The position numbers and the translations under genes were made by a program. The notes under the pieces are model-generated. The model had not been told where the DNA came from. It was given only the letters and a program-made list of their open reading frames with translations, and searched no databases. A DNA stretch of 24,306 nucleotides from PALSA-505 sp035308365 (GTDB lineage Bacteria; Actinomycetota; Actinomycetes; Streptosporangiales; Streptosporangiaceae): NCBI GenBank assembly GCA_035308365.1, contig DATGGU010000049.1, positions 1 through 24,306 of the forward strand. Reading direction: 5' to 3'. Below, in pieces: positions 13,777-22,000 of the stretch; position 1 is the first letter of the stretch, and the number at the start of each line of letters is the position of its first letter.

Positions 13777-15012
13777 GTGCGTATGCTCCAGCTCGTCACA
13801 GTTTCAGTCAAGCTTGTCGCCGGCCGGCCGCTGACAGTAGCGGCCGGCATGGTCCTCGCCGTCGGCTTGTTCGCTTCACCGGCCGCGGCGGTAACAGCCA
13901 GCATCGCCCTGAAGCCGAGTCTTGGCACGCCGAACGTCATCGCTGCGCCGGATGTGATCGTGAGTGAGGCGAGCGGTCATGTGAATCTGCGGGTGACCCT
14001 CAGCGCATCCAGTACTCGAACGGTCACGGTGAACTACGCCACCCTTAACAGCACCGCGAGCTCCGGCACCGGGTGCAACAACACCTACACGGGAGTGAAC
14101 GGCACCCTGACATTCGGGCCAGGCCAGACCTCCAAAGTGGTCAGCGTGACCCTGCTCAACTGCCATCTGAGTGACTTCTTGTCGTTCACGTTCAACCTGT
14201 CCGCGGCCACCAACGCGACCATCGTGCGGCCCAGCACCCGGGTTGGCATCGTGGGCGACCCGGCGGCCGGCAGCACCGCTCCTGGCCTGTATGCCCGCAG
14301 CGCCTATGTGGACAACCTGGCCGGCAGCGTGAGCGTGCCGGTGCTGCTCGGCGGCCCGGCCGGGGCCACCTCCAACAGCACCGTGACCGTTCATTACGCC
14401 ACCAAGGACAACACCGCACTGGCCGGCACCGACTACACCGCCACCAGCGGCACCCTGACCTTCGGGCCCGGCCAGAGCGTGCAGAACATCACCGTGCCCA
14501 TCCTGGACCGGGCCGGCGCCGCCCCGACCCGGAACTTCACCGTCAGTTTGTCCAGTCCCGTCAACGCCACCATCGTGCAAAAGACCGCCACCATCACCAT
14601 CGAAGCCAGCGGGGCCACCGCAGTCGCCGCACCGAAGATCTCCGCGCCGCCCAACACGACCGTCGGTGAAGCCACCGGTTATGTCGATCTCCCCGTGACC
14701 CTCAGCGCTCCGGGCCAGAACACGGTGACGGTGAAGTATGCCACCGCCAACGGGACCGCCAGCTCCGGCACCGGGTGCAACAACACCTACGTCGGCGTGC
14801 CCAACCCGGGCAGCACGGCCGGAACACTGACCTTCACCCCCGGCCAGACCATCCAGGCAGTACGAGTCGACCTGCTCAACTGCGGCCTGGCCAACCCGGG
14901 AACCTTCACCTTCAACCTGTCCGCGGCCACCAACGCGACCATCCGCCGGGCCACCGCGACCATCACGATCGTCCAGAATCCGGCCATCCACTCTGCCCTG
15001 CGCGCCGCCTGA
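13777..15012 (+). CDS. Secreted protein with three Calx-beta domains
   Basis: The start GTG at 13777 follows GGGAGG by 10 bases. A signal peptide (GRPLTVAAGMVLAVGLF, cleavage near SPAAA) is followed by three Calx-beta repeats, 411 aa in all. Each shows the family pattern of a Glu-rich opening (VSEASGHVNLRVTLS, VGEATGYVDLPVTLS), a core strand TVTVNYAT / TVTVHYATKDNTALAGTDYT / TVTVKYATANGTASSGTG, then GTLTFGPGQT or GTLTFTPGQT and a final strand ending in NATI. Domain 2 has the canonical AGTDYTATSGTLTFGPGQ motif. Domains 1 and 3 have Cys pairs (GTGCNN with LLNC) in place of the acidic Asp-Tyr, so they may be held by disulfides and lack normal Ca2+ ligands. A surface-adhesion or matrix role is inferred. 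Identical DNA blocks in domains 1 and 3 show a recent duplication. Confidence 0.88.
   Translation: MRMLQLVTVSVKLVAGRPLTVAAGMVLAVGLFASPAAAVTASIALKPSLGTPNVIAAPDVIVSEASGHVNLRVTLSASSTRTVTVNYATLNSTASSGTGCNNTYTGVNGTLTFGPGQTSKVVSVTLLNCHLSDFLSFTFNLSAATNATIVRPSTRVGIVGDPAAGSTAPGLYARSAYVDNLAGSVSVPVLLGGPAGATSNSTVTVHYATKDNTALAGTDYTATSGTLTFGPGQSVQNITVPILDRAGAAPTRNFTVSLSSPVNATIVQKTATITIEASGATAVAAPKISAPPNTTVGEATGYVDLPVTLSAPGQNTVTVKYATANGTASSGTGCNNTYVGVPNPGSTAGTLTFTPGQTIQAVRVDLLNCGLANPGTFTFNLSAATNATIRRATATITIVQNPAIHSALRAA
14059..14943 (+). repeat. Intragenic duplication of Calx-beta domains 1 and 3
   Basis: Two DNA blocks are identical between domains 1 and 3: 30 bases at 14059-14088 and 14761-14790, and 33 bases at 14191-14223 and 14911-14943. 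The middle domain is more diverged, so domains 1 and 3 share a more recent ancestor or were homogenised by gene conversion. Confidence 0.8.
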
Positions 15013-15574
15013 GAAAGCAGCACCACCGCCAGGCCGGCCAGGGAGCCCGTGTCCGGGTTCCCTGGCCGGCCGGTGATAAGGCAGAGTTGCCCGTCGGGTA
15101 GCGGGTGATGTCGAACGGCTCGGCGTGGACTCGGCAGATGACGATACCCAGCAGGCGTTCGCTGGGGAGGTATCCGAGCTGCCGTGAGTCGTAGCTCGAT
15201 GTGGCGTTGTCTCCGATGACGAAGAGCTTGCCGTCCGGGATCAGGCGGCCCGCGGCATCTGCCGCCCCCGGCAGGCAGCCCCGGGGTATGGGGTCCCCCG
15301 GCAGTGCAGCTACTCGTTTGATCATCCATTGGTGGCGGCTCACTGGCCCGCGCAGCGGCGCGGTCCAGTCTCCGTTGCCGTCTGGCATCTCCACGACAGC
15401 CACCTGGCCACGGCGGAGCTGGCCGGGGCGAACCCGGCGGACCAGGACGCGGTCGCCGGGCGACAGAGCCGGGACCATGCTGTCCCCGGTCACGGTGATG
15501 ATCACGAATCGCTGCCGCAGCGTAACCAGCGCCAGCAGGGTACCCGCTGCTAGCGCGAGCCCGTACCGCCACAT
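14963..15574 (-). CDS. S26 family signal peptidase, probable leader peptidase of the Cys-rich peptide operon
   Basis: The 203-aa protein has one N-terminal membrane helix (LALAAGTLLALVTL) and the full set of S26 motifs: the nucleophile Ser32 in TGDSMVPALSPGDRVLV, the general-base Lys86 in MIKRVAALPGD, and box E GDNATSSYDSRQLGYLP (121-137). It would cut secreted or exported precursors outside the membrane; Ala-x-Ala before the core of the 63-aa peptide is a fitting site. At about 160 residues the conserved domain ends at FDITRY. A further 43 residues contain a TTA codon (15079-15077), read through the terminator hairpin at 15032-15071 and overlap the Calx-beta gene by 50 bases; this tail is probably non-functional. 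Its start overlaps the MauE stop (TGATG), showing translational coupling. Confidence 0.88.
   Translation of the reverse strand: MWRYGLALAAGTLLALVTLRQRFVIITVTGDSMVPALSPGDRVLVRRVRPGQLRRGQVAVVEMPDGNGDWTAPLRGPVSRHQWMIKRVAALPGDPIPRGCLPGAADAAGRLIPDGKLFVIGDNATSSYDSRQLGYLPSERLLGIVICRVHAEPFDITRYPTGNSALSPAGQGTRTRAPWPAWRWCCFLRRRAGQSGWPDSGRS
15032..15071. terminator. Strong hairpin terminator between convergent Calx-beta and S26 genes
   Basis: A perfect 13-bp stem (15032-15044 with 15059-15071) continues inward through a G-U pair and CCCG/CGGG to a TGTC loop. It begins 20 bases after the Calx-beta stop. No U tract follows on either strand, but the stem is very stable. It lies inside the 3' tail of the S26 reading frame. 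Confidence 0.7.
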
Positions 15575-16179
15575 CAGGAGTGCCTCCGGCCGGCTCCCCC
15601 AGCCGTCTGCGCGGCGCCCATGGATGGCGCGAACAACTCGGCCAGGTCGTCCCAGCGGATGAACAACAGCGCCGCCACCGCGCCGGCTATGGCGCCGAGA
15701 ACCGCGCCCGCCACCGCGGGCCGCCCGTGGGCCAGCGCAATCCCGGCCATACCCGCGCAGATCACGGCCAGCAGGCTGAGGTTGCGCACCAGGTGAGCCC
15801 GCCCGAGTTGCCGGCCACGACCGGGGCCGAAGCAGGCACAGGTGGCCTGGGTTCCGCGGCGGATAACCACCGCAACCCCAGCCGTGAGCAGCGAGCTCAG
15901 CAACGCCGTGACTGCCAGCGCGAACTCGGCGAGCGAGGCCGCCCCGGGCACCGAGGCCGCGATCAGCACAGCCGTGGCGGACAGGCCGGCGGCGACGAGC
16001 GCTTCAGCACCGGCGAGCACCGCCGCAGCCGGTGCCAGCAAACGGCGGGGCAGCAGCCTGGTCGCAAGCAGCCCGTCACGGAACAGACGGTAGGTCTTCC
16101 CGCTTCTCAGCTTCGCGGCCGCCGAGGCCCCGAAAACGCAGGCGGCCAGGCTGAGCACAGCCACACCGAAGTCATCCAT
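15574..16179 (-). CDS. MauE/DoxX-like redox-associated membrane protein
   Basis: The 201-aa protein has four or five hydrophobic helices (FGVAVLSLAACVFGASAAAKL; the Ala-rich run at about 48-78; about 84-106; about 133-170). After the third comes the family signature CACFG (Cys114, Cys116) with the conserved LGRAHLVRNLSLL. MauE proteins of methylamine-utilisation operons work with the thioredoxin-like MauD to put disulfides into the small dehydrogenase subunit. By analogy this protein would pass electrons across the membrane for the thioredoxin encoded two genes upstream. Its ATG (16179) lies inside the end of the ABC gene, an 8-base overlap, with GGAGGG seven bases before it. Its TGA overlaps the S26 start. 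The substrate is inferred to be the eight-cysteine peptide. Confidence 0.85.
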   Translation of the reverse strand: MDDFGVAVLSLAACVFGASAAAKLRSGKTYRLFRDGLLATRLLPRRLLAPAAAVLAGAEALVAAGLSATAVLIAASVPGAASLAEFALAVTALLSSLLTAGVAVVIRRGTQATCACFGPGRGRQLGRAHLVRNLSLLAVICAGMAGIALAHGRPAVAGAVLGAIAGAVAALLFIRWDDLAELFAPSMGAAQTAGGAGRRHS

Positions 16180-18031
16180 CGCCGGTCCCTCCGAACGCAG
16201 CGCTCATCTCGGCATCAGGAACCCCACTGGCGAAACCGCGTGCCTGCAGGGAGAACATGTGCGCATACCTGCCGCCGCGCGCCATCAGCGCGTCATGGTG
16301 GCCTTCCTCGGCGACCATCCCGCCGTCCAGCACCACGATGCTGTCAGCGTCCCGCACCGCGTTCAGCCGGTGCGAGATGAGGATCGAGGTGCTGCCGCTG
16401 CGGTGTGCCCGCAGGCCCGCGTGGATCTCGTACTCGGCCTCGGCGTCCAGGCCCGAACTCGGCTCGTCGAGGATCACCAGATCCCGCCCGCCACGCAGCA
16501 AGGCTCTGGCAAGCGCGACCCGCTGCCACTGCCCGCCCGACAGCAGCACCCCGGTCTGCGGATCTTCCCTATCGGCCAGGTCGAAATAGGTGCAGGTCAG
16601 CAAGGTGTCATAACCGTTCGGCAGCGCGGCGAGCGTGTCGTGGACGTTGGCGCGGCTGGCCGCGGCCATCACATGTTCCAGTTCCCCGGCCCGGGTGAGA
16701 TCGCCGACTGCGATGTTCTCCCGGGCGCTGAGCTCGTAACTCATGTAGTCCTGGAAGACCGCGCTGATCCGGTCCCGGAGGCCGGGCAGGTCGATATCGC
16801 GAAGGTCCACCCCGTCCCAGAGGATCCGGCCCTGGTCGGGGTCGTAGAACCGGCACATCAGCTTGACCAGGGTGCTCTTGCCAGCGCCATTGCGCCCGAC
16901 GAGGGCGACCGCCTGACCGTGCGGTATGACCAGGCTGACACCGCGCAGAGCCCACGGGCAGTGCGGGCCGTAGCGGAACCACACGTTGTCGAACTCGATA
17001 CCGCTGCGCAGTGGGCGTGCCGGCACCGGATCGGCTGGCACCGCGAGGTCCGGGCCCGCCGTCACGATCTCGGTATAGGACTGGAATGTGAGCACAGCCT
17101 GGTAGCCAATCGCGGCATTGCTGACGATCGTCCCCAGCGCGGTGCTGGCCGCCGCCAGCGCGGCCACGAACATGGCCACGTCGCCCACGGTGAGCCGTCC
17201 CCGGGCGGCGGCCGAGACCGCCCACCAAAGGCCGCCCCCAGCCACCACGGCACCGAGTGCCGCGAGCGCGCTGTAGGCCACGGCTTGGCGCCGGTCAACG
17301 CGCTGACCCGCCCGGTGGATGATCCGCAGTTCGTCCAGCATCCGCCGGCGGAAGAACGTGCCCAGGCCGAACAGGCGCAACTCCTTGGCCGCAGCATGGC
17401 TGGTGAGCAGGTTCGCATAAAAGTACTGGCGCCGCTCGGCGTGGCTGATCCCCCTGAGCATTGCCGCACGGCGGCTGGCGATGCTCATTTCCGCGAAGAT
17501 GCCGGGGATCATGGCCGCCACCACGACCAGCGCCATCACCGGGCTGAACGCCAGAAGCGCGGCCAGGAACCCGGTCACGGTCAGCGCGGACTGGATCACA
17601 CCGGTAACACCCGCGAAGACCTGGCTCGGCCCGTCGATGGCGACCCGCTGGGCCAGGTTGAGCCGGTCAAGGAAGGCGGGCTCCTCAAGCCTGCGCAGCC
17701 CCGCCAGACGGCCGGCCGCCGCGAACAGTTCCGACTTGGCGAGCCGCTCGATGGCCCGGCCCGACTGCGCGGACAGGTACTGGGCGACGGCCGGCAACAC
17801 TTGCTGCACACCGCCGGCGGCGGCGAGCGCCACCACCAGCAGCGGCAGGGCCGGATGCCGGCCGCTGCCAGTAAGGGAGTCCAAGATCGACCGCAGCAGC
17901 CAGGCAGCCGCTACCGGGGCCAGGCCGGTGGCCACCGTGATGAGCAACTGAGCGGCGAACACCCCAGGATTTGCCCGGCACGGCATGGCGGCCGCAGCGC
18001 GTACCGCGCGTGCGGCCGGATGACCGTGCAC
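16172..18031 (-). CDS. ABC exporter, fused transmembrane and ATPase domains
   Basis: From the GTG at 18031, which is four bases after the upstream stop, the product is 619 aa; the open frame extends to 18094 but overlaps the thioredoxin gene. An ABC_membrane domain with about six helices precedes the ATPase. Walker A is GRNGAGKST (about 380-388), the Q-loop FQD is near 427, the signature LLSGGQWQRVALARALL starts at 496, Walker B LVILDEP is at 518-524 and the H-loop SHRLN is near 553. It is a half-transporter expected to act as a homodimer that exports a substrate with ATP. There is no N-terminal C39 peptidase domain, which fits leader removal by the S26 enzyme in this operon. The substrate is inferred to be the 63-aa peptide. 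No strong ribosome binding site is seen, so it is probably coupled to the gene before it. Confidence 0.88.
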   Translation of the reverse strand: MHGHPAARAVRAAAAMPCRANPGVFAAQLLITVATGLAPVAAAWLLRSILDSLTGSGRHPALPLLVVALAAAGGVQQVLPAVAQYLSAQSGRAIERLAKSELFAAAGRLAGLRRLEEPAFLDRLNLAQRVAIDGPSQVFAGVTGVIQSALTVTGFLAALLAFSPVMALVVVAAMIPGIFAEMSIASRRAAMLRGISHAERRQYFYANLLTSHAAAKELRLFGLGTFFRRRMLDELRIIHRAGQRVDRRQAVAYSALAALGAVVAGGGLWWAVSAAARGRLTVGDVAMFVAALAAASTALGTIVSNAAIGYQAVLTFQSYTEIVTAGPDLAVPADPVPARPLRSGIEFDNVWFRYGPHCPWALRGVSLVIPHGQAVALVGRNGAGKSTLVKLMCRFYDPDQGRILWDGVDLRDIDLPGLRDRISAVFQDYMSYELSARENIAVGDLTRAGELEHVMAAASRANVHDTLAALPNGYDTLLTCTYFDLADREDPQTGVLLSGGQWQRVALARALLRGGRDLVILDEPSSGLDAEAEYEIHAGLRAHRSGSTSILISHRLNAVRDADSIVVLDGGMVAEEGHHDALMARGGRYAHMFSLQARGFASGVPDAEMSAAFGGTGDG

Positions 18032-18035
18032 CGGC

Positions 18036-18641
18036 TCACACCGCGGCAGGCGCGGGCAGCATGGCGGGGTCGTAGGTGCTCTTGACCACGACACCGTCCG
18101 CGTCGAGCAAGAAGAACAGCGGGTACCCGTTTACCTCGAAGGCCTTGGAGACCTTGCCGTCAGCCGGTTCCACACAGACGAGCGCCACCTCGGCGAGCTG
18201 GTCCAGGTACGGCACCGGCTCGTCATGGCCGTCTTGAATGACGGCAAGCACGCTGTCCCGGCCGAGGCGATAATTGCTCAGGTACTCCACAAATGGCGGC
18301 ACCCGTTCGGGGCAAGCCGAGCACGACGACGACAAGAACGCGACCATCCGCAGCTGAGCCGCATCCGTGACGATTTCCCCAGAAGTCGTCACGGCCGAGA
18401 ACGTGGCCGGCGACTTCCCGGTTTCCAGGCCGAGCACCGGCACCGTGCTCCCTTGTGCGGACAGCAGGCCGGTGTGCTCGCGCAGCCTGCGGATAACGCC
18501 GAATGTCAGCAGCAGATCGAGCAGGCACAAAACGCCTACCAGGGCAACTGCCGTGATCAGGATAGCGATGGCGATTCCAATCTCTAGCAGATTTGATCCG
18601 GCGGGCTGTGGCCCTGCGCAGGGCCACAGCCCTACTGGCAT
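18036..18641 (-). CDS. TlpA/MauD-like membrane-anchored thioredoxin-fold protein
   Basis: The 201-aa protein has one N-terminal membrane helix (about 18-45, IGIAIAILITAVALVGVLCL) and an extracytoplasmic thioredoxin-like domain. The redox site is CSAC (Cys107, Cys110) in VAFLSSSCSACPERVPPF, and the cis-Pro is Pro174 in NGYPLFFLLD; both match the TlpA/MauD group. It would oxidise or isomerise disulfides in exported peptides together with the MauE-like partner. The ATG at 18641 is 9 bases after the peptide stop, with GGAAA just before it. A perfect 30-base palindrome (18603-18632) covers codons 4 to 13, so the first 17 residues are odd and translation may be throttled. No alternative start codon exists before the membrane helix. 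Confidence 0.85.
   Translation of the reverse strand: MPVGLWPCAGPQPAGSNLLEIGIAIAILITAVALVGVLCLLDLLLTFGVIRRLREHTGLLSAQGSTVPVLGLETGKSPATFSAVTTSGEIVTDAAQLRMVAFLSSSCSACPERVPPFVEYLSNYRLGRDSVLAVIQDGHDEPVPYLDQLAEVALVCVEPADGKVSKAFEVNGYPLFFLLDADGVVVKSTYDPAMLPAPAAV
18603..18632 (-). promoter_or_regulatory. Perfect 30-base hairpin at the start of the thioredoxin gene
   Basis: The sequence is fully self-complementary (GGGCTGTGGCCC, TGCGCA, GGGCCACAGCCC), giving a stem of about 13 bp. It starts 18 bases after the peptide stop codon, inside codons 4-13 of the thioredoxin gene. No U tract follows. It may protect the upstream peptide mRNA from 3' decay or hold down expression of the downstream enzymes. Confidence 0.75.
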
Positions 18642-18650
18642 TTTCCGTTA

Positions 18651-18842
18651 CTAGCACCGGTAAACTGTCTTGAAGCAGCCCACACACTCGCGAGTGCTAG
18701 TGACGCATCTGTCGTAATAGAATCCGCCGCTGCAATAGCAGGTCTGCCGGAAGCAACTCCCGGGACAATTGTTGGCCGCTGCGTCGGCGCGCGGCACAAT
18801 GACACCGAGAATCCGGTCGGCCGCGGTCGCGATCAGACTCAT
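18651..18842 (-). CDS. Cysteine-rich exported peptide precursor (63 aa)
   Basis: The start at 18842 is preceded by GGGAGGTGAAGGGAA, a near-perfect Shine-Dalgarno at ideal distance, so high expression is likely. Residues 1-23 form a short leader, MSLIATAADRILGVIVPR then ADAAA. It has an Asp-Arg pair and only six hydrophobic residues in a row, so it is not a normal Sec signal and looks like an amphipathic RiPP-type leader. Ala-x-Ala (ADA or AAA, residues 19-23) is a fitting S26 cut site. The core (24-63) has eight Cys at 26, 30, 35, 37, 46, 53, 56 and 63 (C-x3-C-x4-C-x-C-x8-C-x6-C-x2-C-x6-C), many Tyr/Phe, five basic and two acidic residues (net about +3). It is first in an operon with thioredoxin, ABC exporter, MauE and S26 genes. 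I expect four disulfides; a bacteriocin or signalling role is a guess. Confidence 0.82.
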   Translation of the reverse strand: MSLIATAADRILGVIVPRADAAANNCPGSCFRQTCYCSGGFYYDRCVTSTRECVGCFKTVYRC

Positions 18843-19068
18843 TTCCCTTCACCTCCCTTCACTGCGTGTCCAACAGCTATTTGGCAGGGAGGTTCGGTCG
18901 GCACCTTGACAGGCGGGACTGCCGGGTCACCTCCGGTGTGGCTTCGTCTCAGCCTCTTTCCTGTCTCGATGACGGACTGCGGCATCCACGGCCCTAGCGT
19001 CCAGGAAGCGCGTTCAAGTCCTGTTGAACTTGGGTGAAACCGGGCTCAGCGCGGGGTACGGACAGGGG
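18843..19068. promoter_or_regulatory. Divergent promoter region of the peptide operon and the SARP gene
   Basis: These 226 bases separate the two starts. TTGACA at 18906-18911 is a consensus plus-strand -35 but has no -10 at the right distance. On the minus strand AAATAG (18883-18878) is a possible weak -10 for the peptide operon. SARP proteins bind direct heptamer repeats near -35, but I could not find a clean pair. Near the plus-strand start, GTTCAA (19012-19017) and TTGAAC (19024-19029) form an inverted repeat, overlapped by CAAGT/ACTTG (19015-19019 and 19028-19032); this is a possible operator or 5'-UTR hairpin of the SARP gene. Confidence 0.45.
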
Positions 19069-22000
19069 ATGTGGTTAGCGATCTTGGGACCATTGCTGGT
19101 CCACGACGGAGAGACACCGGTCGACGTGCCACGGGGACGGCTGCGGGTGCTGCTCGCGGCCCTGCTGCTGAATACGGGTAACCCGGTTGCGGCCGACGCG
19201 CTCGCCGAGGTGATGTGGGACGGAGCGTCACCGGCCGGGGCTGTGGTCACGCTGCGGTCCCACGTGCTGCGGCTGCGGCGGGTGCTGGGGCCGCGGGCGG
19301 GGGCCCGGCTGGTGACCCGGCACCCGGGATACCTGCTGCAGGCCGGGGAGCACGAGGTGGACCTGCTGCGGTTCCGCGGCCTGTGCCGGGACGGCCGCGC
19401 CGCGTTGCGGGAGGGCGCCTGGGCCCGGGCGGAGGGGCTGCTGAGTGAGGCGCTCGGCCTGTGGCGCGGCAATCCGCTGGCCGATGTGTCCTCTGAGCTG
19501 CTGCTCCGGAAGGAAGTGCCAGGCCTGGAGGAACTGCGGCTGCAGGCGGAGGAATGGCGGGCCGACGCCGCGCTGCACCTGGGCCGCCATGACGAACTGG
19601 TCGCCGGGTTGCAGGCCCTGGCCGCGCAGCATCCGCTGCGGGAACGCTTTCACGCCCAGCTCATGCTTGCCTTCTACCGGTGCGGCTGCCAGGCCGAGGC
19701 ACTGGCCGCCTACCAGGAGGCGCGGCAGGTGCTCATCGACGAGCTTGGCACCGAACCAGGACCCGAACTACGGCAGCTCCACCAGCAAGTACTCTGCGCC
19801 GACCCCGCCCTGGCCGCACCAGAACCAGCACCCGCACCGCGAGCACATGCCACCGTGCCGTGCGAGCTGCCCGCGAGGGTGGCGAGCTTTACCGGGCGGT
19901 CCGGCGAACTGCTCGCGCTCACCAAGTTGATCGGCGAACCGGGTGCGGAAACGCCTGGAACGGTGGTGATCAGCGCGATCGGCGGGACGGCGGGTGTCGG
20001 CAAGACCGCCTTAGCTGTGTACTGGGCACACCAGGTCATAGACCGCTTCCCAGATGGGCAGCTGTATGTCAACCTGCGCGGCTACGCCCCGGGCCAGCCG
20101 ATGGCTCCCGGCGACGCCCTGGCCAGGCTGCTGCGTTCCCTCGGCGTGCCCGGCCGGGACATCCCGGCTGAACAGGACGAGCGCGCCGCCCGGTACCGCA
20201 GCACGCTGGCCGGTAAGCGGATCCTGCTGATCCTCGACAACGCCCGCTCGGTTGAGCAGGTCCGGCCGCTGCTTCCAGGTTCGCCGTCCTGCACGGTCGT
20301 CGTGACCAGCCGCGACGCCCTGCCCGGTTTGGTGGCCAGGGACGGCGCGACACGCCTGGACCTGGACCTGCTGCCGTTGGAGGACGCGGTCGGCTTGCTG
20401 CGTGCACTGATCGGCGCGGCGGTGGACCGTGACCCCGATGCGGCCGCGAGGCTGGCACTTCAGTGCTGCCGCCTTCCGCTGGCGCTGCGGGTAGCCGCCG
20501 AGCGCGCGGCAAGCCGCCCGGCGGTGCCTCTCGCCGAACTCACAGCCGAGCTGGCCGATCAGCAATACCGGCTGGACCTGCTCGATTCCGGGGGTGATTC
20601 GTGCACCGCGGTGCGGTCTGTGTTCTCCTGGTCCTGCCGGAACCTGGACGCTGGCACCGTCCGGACATTCTGCCTGCTGAGCATGCATCCAGGCCCCGAC
20701 TTCGAGCCCTACGCCGCCGCGGCGCTCACCAACTGCTCCCCCGGCCAGGCACGCCGGGCGATCGACGTCCTGTCCAGGGCATACCTGGTTCAGCCGGCCG
20801 GAAAGGGCCGCTACACCATGCACGACCTGTTGCGTGCCTATGCCCGCGAACTCGCGGCCGGCCTGAGCAGCGAACAGGAACGGCACGCGGCGCTGACCCG
20901 GCTGTTCGACCACTACCTGCAGGCGGCCGCCGCCATGACGGGCACCATGTTCCCGGCCGAACACTGCCAGCCGGCCGGCACCTTGCCGCCGCCGGTTTCC
21001 GTCCCGGCGGCGACCGATCCGGCCGAGGCACGGGCGTACCTGGATAGCGAACGTCTCAACCTGACCGCTGTCGTAGCGCATGCGGCTGAGCATGGCTGGC
21101 CTGGCCATGCCACGCGCCTGGCCGCCACCTTGAACCCCTACCTTGAAATCGAGTACGTCTTCGAGGCACTTACCGTGCACGGTCATGCCCTCCGCGCCGC
21201 CCGGGCTACCGGTGACCGGTCCGCGGAGGCGGAGGCCTTGGCCAGCATCGGAGGTCTCGACTTCTGGCAGGGACGCCAGCAAGAAGCCGTCAGCGGACTT
21301 CAGCGCGCGCTGGCTCTCTTCCGGGAGGTGGGCAACCGGCGAGGAGAGGCCCGGGTTCTGGGCGACCTGGGTATCGTCGGGTTGCAGCAGGGCTGCTACC
21401 CGGACGCTGTCCGCCACCTCCAGCAGGCGCTGGTCCTGCACAGGCAGGCCGGCAACCGGTCCGCTGAAGCTCGTGTGCTGAGTAACCTGGGGCGCGCTGC
21501 CCAGCGGCTAGGCGATTACCCAGGAGCAACCGCCCGCTACAGCCAGGCCCTGGTGATGTCCCGCGAGACCGGCGACCGCGTCGGCGAGGCGTACACCCTT
21601 ATGCGGCTCAGCGTCATAGATCTGCAGGAGGTCCGCTACCAGCAAGCGGCCGTTCGTCTCCAGCAAGCGCTAGCCCTGTTCCGGGTAACCCGCCACTGCG
21701 CCGGTGAAGCGGAAACCCTGTCCAGCCTGGGGCAGGTCAGCTTGCGGCAAGGCCGTCACCGGCAGGCCGCCGACTACTTTCAGCAGGCTCTGACCCTCTT
21801 CAGGAAGATGGGCGACCTCGCTGACGAGGCCGAAGCGCTCAATGGCCTGGGTGAAGTCATGCTGGCCCGGGGCCACCCCGGCCAGGCCCGCACCTCCTTC
21901 GGCAGAGCGCTGGATCTCGCCCGCCAGGCAGAGGTTCCCTACGATCAGGCCTGCGCACACAACGGTCTCGGTCGCGCATACCACACTGCCGGTGATCACG

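Noticed and set aside
13356..13940. N-terminal extension of the 579-aa protein up to 13940
   Set aside because: Arg/Pro-rich and without a start signal; the signal peptide begins at 13355 after a good ribosome binding site.
18651..18842. Lantibiotic or other thioether peptide
   Set aside because: No LanB, LanC, LanM, radical-SAM or YcaO gene is present, while a thioredoxin and MauE pair is; disulfides are the simpler reading.
18906..18934. Consensus TTGACA promoter for the SARP gene
   Set aside because: No -10-like hexamer occurs 15-19 bases downstream, so TTGACA alone was not called a promoter.
20011..21441. 476-codon minus-strand frame inside the SARP gene
   Set aside because: The SARP NB-ARC and TPR motifs on the plus strand explain this DNA fully.
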